A stretch of DNA of 64,000 nt from Pardosa pseudoannulata (Eukaryota; Arthropoda; Arachnida; Araneae; Lycosidae). The notes under the pieces are model-generated. The model did no database searches and had not been told where the DNA came from. It saw only the letters and a program-made list of their open reading frames with translations. The stretch is from contig CM063501.1 in assembly GCA_032207245.1 (NCBI GenBank), positions 59,977,170-60,041,169 of the forward strand, given 5' to 3'. This document shows, in pieces, positions 61,040-64,000 of this stretch. Each line of letters begins with the position of its first letter. Positions within the stretch are counted from its first letter, which is position 1. The translations under genes were made by a program, and so were the position numbers.

Positions 61040-62190
61040 TGCACATTCAATTTAATAGACAAGTTATATATTTCACTTCTTAAATATTTTTATCGGCATT
61101 TCTTTAAATCAGTTCATTTTGTGTTTTCTATGTCACGTTACGGTCAAATTTATAACTCATAAAATAATTTCTATCTGATAAAATATAGATTATCAGAAAC
61201 TACAAATCTGAATTTCAATTAATATATATTTAATGTCAACTGGAAGAGCGGTTTTCGAATTTGCTTCTATGGAAATTAGCAGTTCATGTAAATCTGGGAG
61301 GGGGGTTCAGTGGTAAACAAAATTTTTATTTATAGGTTCAACAAAATCATTTGAGGATACGTGAAAGAACAAGTAAAACAATTGTGATACAATTCAGTTT
61401 TCACGAAAGAAGAATTGCACATACAATTTAATAGACAAGTTATATATTTCACTTCTTAAATATTTTTATCAGAATTTCTTTAAATCATTTCATTTTATGT
61501 TTTGTATGTCACGTTACGGTCAAATTTATAAATCACAAAATAATTCCAATCTGATAAAACATAGGTTATCAGAAACTACATTTCTGAATTTCGATTAATA
61601 TGTGTTTAATTCATCTGGAAGAGTGGAGTTCGTCTTTGTTCCTATGGAAATAAGCATTCCTTGTGAACCTGGGCGGGAGTATCAGTGGTAAACCAATATT
61701 TTATTTGTGGGTGCAACAAAACCATTTCAGGATACGTGAAAGAATACAAGTAAAAAAAACTGTGACCAATTCAGTTTTCATGAAACTTCAATTTCACATA
61801 GAATTTAATAGATAAGTTATATATTTAACTTCTTAAATATTTTCATTGATATTTCTTTAAAGCAGTTTATTTTATGTGTTCTTTGTCACGTTACGGTCAA
61901 ATTTATAACTCATAAAATAATTTCTATCTGATAAAATATAGATTATCAGATACTACATTTATGAATTTCGATTAATATTTGTCTAATTCATCTGGAAGAG
62001 TGGTTTCCGAATTTGTTCCTATGGAAATTAACAGTCCACCGGAATTTTTTTTTTTTTGGGGGGGGGAGGTTCAATGGTAAACAAAAATTTTATTTGTGGG
62101 TTCAACAAAAACATTTGAGGATACTTGAAAGAATACAAGTAAAAAAATTGTGATCCAATTCAGTTTTCATGAAAGTTAAAATATATAACA
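61040..62190. repeat. 377-bp tandem triplication at the end of the duplication
   Basis: GTCACGTTACGGTCAAATTT begins at 61132, 61508 and 61885 (spacings 376 and 377). Each unit reads TTAATAGA(C/T)AAGTTATATA, TCACGTTACGG, GATTATCAGA, ATTCATCTGGAAGAG, CCTATGGAAATTA, a G-run (GGGGG) and GAGGATACGTGAAAGAA. The copy at 59640-59980 in the first half of the duplication has only one unit, so the triplication arose after the 1.4-kb duplication or was lost from the left copy. Confidence 0.92.
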
Positions 62191-62299
62191 ATAGATAAAC
62201 CAGTTGCTATTTTTCTGGGTTTCACTTATTTTATTCTTTTCAAATCCCTTACATAGTGAAGATAAGAGGGAAAATGAAACATAGAAAGATGTTCGTTTA

Positions 62300-63241
62300 T
62301 TTTTCAACGTGTCTGCCATGCGAACGTGTTTGTAAGCATAAAAAGTTTGGAGACTACAGTGTTAACTCGCACTTTGCGCTTCATGTTTTGTAACTTCAGT
62401 GCTTCGCGGGTTTTTCCAAAATATTCTTCAAAAAGTAAAAATGAAAAATACAACCATATCGGCTGCCACATTGCGGAAAGGAGAGTTGTTTCATGTTGAT
62501 GCGCGAGAGAGAAGAATCCCTGCATGTCAAATAAAGAGATGAGTTGACTCAGAGTACATACCACGGGCTGCCATAAAGGCGCATGATTGGTTTCCGGCGC
62601 GACATCCACCAATGAGAGTATGAGTGCATTTATCCCTGTGAGTTGATTGTCTGCGCATCATCACAACCTCACCTAGCATCATCTCTTGTAGTGTCTCGCC
62701 AGACTTGTCCATGATGTTGACAAGACATTGACGACAATGTGGTTCGAGCTGTCGAGTTCAGCAATCGCGTTGACGGGCTTATGTCCTTGTACAGGGGAAT
62801 TTTGCAGAAAAAGAACAGAACAAAGACGACAACTACCCATCACTATGTCTCTAATTAGGGTGTAGCCCCCAACTCTACCTTCAGTGCCTCCAGCAGAAGA
62901 GTCTCCGAGTGAGCCTAAAGATTCTACGAGTCAAGTGAGAGCCTCTCCTCCACAACCAACACAAGATTCTTCGCCCCTCTCAGAAAGCAATGATGATTAA
63001 TGTTTATTACTGTATACGGTTTTTAATAAACCTTAGTAATTATTACTGACACGTATATGTAAATACGTATACTGTTGTAATTTTTGTCTTAAATGTGTAC
63101 AGTATAAATGCTGTTTACATATTTAAAACATTCGTGTACCCACATACAAGAAAATTTCTAGGGGCAAATCCTACTTCACTGTTTTTCAACATTCGCTAAA
63201 GGTTCTGGCCCCCATTAACCACAAAAAACGAGGAATCACTG
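62300..63241 (+). mobile_element. Internally deleted Tigger/pogo-like element
   Basis: The right end, in reverse complement CAGTGATTCCTCGTTTTTTG then GTGGTTAATGGGGGCC, resembles pogo/Tigger termini and is followed by TA (63242-63243). Inside, a 5' UTR-like GC-rich stretch leads to CCATGATG near 62713. It is joined directly to what looks like the transposase C-terminus (62727 onward). The left terminal repeat could not be found, so the left limit is approximate. The region is much richer in G+C than its flanks. Confidence 0.6.
62727..62999 (+). pseudogene. Tigger-like transposase C-terminal remnant
   Basis: The frame DIDDNVVRAVEFSNRVDGLM, then LYRGILQKKNRTKTTTTHHY, ends at TAG. The alternative frame continues after another TAG as PPTLPSVPPAEESPSEPKDS and ends SPLSESNDD before TAA at 62998-63000. 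The acidic helix plus Ser/Pro-rich tail is how Tigger/jerky-type DDE proteins often end. The DNA-binding and DDE domains are absent. Assignment relies on this tail and on the terminal repeat, so it is moderate. Confidence 0.5.
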
Positions 63242-63243
63242 TA

Positions 63244-63560
63244 TTATCCCAGTCCAGACCACTATCCATTATCTATATTCACATCTGTTCCACGCCTGGA
63301 AACATTTCTTGTCTATTACTACTCTGAATCATTCATGTCTATTACTACTTTGAAATATACAGACAGGATTAGAATAGTTATTAAACTACCTATGCCTTCT
63401 ATTTTACAATACTAAAATCATATTAAGGTGTGTAACAATAATTATAGCTTTAATAACATTTTTATTTCACTTATCGTACTTATATACTAAACATTACAAT
63501 ACAATATAATGTATTATCAGATCTTTTATGCACATAGATTGCAAGATTTTTATTATTATA
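63244..63560. other. AT-rich sequence without recognisable features
   Basis: No gene or repeat structure was identified. Confidence 0.5.
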
Positions 63561-64000
63561 CCTTTAAAAACTTGTATATTTAAAACATTAATAATTTTGG
63601 ATGGCCACTATCAGATCTTTCAGTGAAAATAATGAAATTAGAAAACAAAATTCACAGAGTCACTCGTCCGATAAGTTTCTAAAAATATGAAAATGCATTT
63701 TTGCTTCTCTCTTAGCAACTTCAAATAGACCTTAAATATGTATTCAGGAGTTTGGTGCATGATTTTCAACAGATGAATCTAAATCTTACCTTTGAAAACC
63801 TGTATATTTAAAACGTTAATAATTTTGTAGGAATTCAGATCTTTCAGTGAAAATAATGAAATGAGAAAACAAAATTCACAGAGTCACTCGTCCGATAAGT
63901 TTCTAAAAATATGAAAATTCATTTTTGCTTCGCACTTAGCAACTTCAAACAGACCTTAAATATGTATCCACTAGTTTGGTACCTGATTTTTAACAGATGA
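63561..64000. repeat. Tandem repeat, 224 bp unit, cut by the window edge
   Basis: CAGATCTTTCAGTGAAAATA begins at 63612 and 63836. Both units contain CACAGAGTCACTCGTCCGAT, AAGTTTCTAAAAATATGAAAA, CTTAGCAACTTCAAA, GACCTTAAATATGTATCCA-like and TTTTCAACAGATGA-like words, with few mismatches. The second unit reaches the end of the window, so the array probably continues. Confidence 0.9.

Larger units (their letters stand above)
58560..61180. repeat. 1.4-kb direct segmental duplication (two copies)
   Basis: CAGCAGTTGAAT begins at 58641 and 60061 (offset 1420), ACATGCATATCTTTC at 59390 and 60791 (1401), and GTCACGTTACGGTC at 59726 and 61132 (1406). The copies adjoin. Identity is uneven: about 98% at 59220-59780 versus 60620-61180, and visibly lower (near 88-90%) further left. 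Small indels account for the changing offset. Confidence 0.93.

Overview
This is strongly AT-rich, repeat-dominated, intergenic eukaryotic DNA. I find no host protein-coding gene, rRNA, functional tRNA, CRISPR array or operon that I can support. Almost every long open frame is a transposase relic or an artefact of (TA)n microsatellites. Tc1-like, mariner, hAT and Tigger-like DNA transposons, TTAA-target MITEs, an R1/jockey-type LINE tail, tRNA-derived SINEs and many tandem repeats suggest an arthropod. A spider or other arachnid is my best guess, from the style of the Tc1 transposases and SINEs, but this is inference.

Left third (1-21 kb): a 430-453 bp tandem array (about 1285-3860, with degenerate units back to the left edge) interrupted by a tRNA-type SINE at 655-1100; a dispersed repeat at 4430-5305 with an inverted partner at 30250-31345; short arrays with units of about 240, 227 and 58 bp; a minus-strand SINE at 11420-11604; TTAA MITEs at 15534-16090 and 16909-17141; a SINE at 17334-17612; then foldback-type repeats (17800-20115) split by a 5'-truncated LINE carrying an RNase H end and a CCHC tail.

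Middle third (21-43 kb): long (TA)n tracts, several lying inside MITEs; a piggyBac-style TTAA MITE family (22567-23301 and 39920-40390); a decayed mariner (26081-27677) with an 853-bp TTAA MITE nested in it; a hAT-type element with an 8-bp target duplication (28129-29321); a nearly intact DD34E Tc1-like element (31650-33152) broken by two single-base deletions; further TTAA elements at 35574-35769, 38851-39733 and 41812-42541, the last carrying an inverted copy of DNA that lies just outside it.

Right third (43-64 kb): an array of about 171 bp units (44080-46030), SINE copies, a small MITE (49829-50069), a very homogeneous 103-bp array (51767-52391), a 351-bp tandem duplication, a heavily mutated Tc1-like pseudogene (56729-57879), a 1.4-kb segmental duplication ending in a 377-bp triplication (58560-62190) with a short duplicated ORF, an internally deleted Tigger-like element ending at 63241, and a 224-bp tandem repeat at the right edge.

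The window reads as a record of successive transposition and tandem amplification. The elements do not form a pathway. The main points of interest are the number of different TTAA-target non-autonomous families in 64 kb, the nesting that gives relative ages, and rearrangements at individual insertions.
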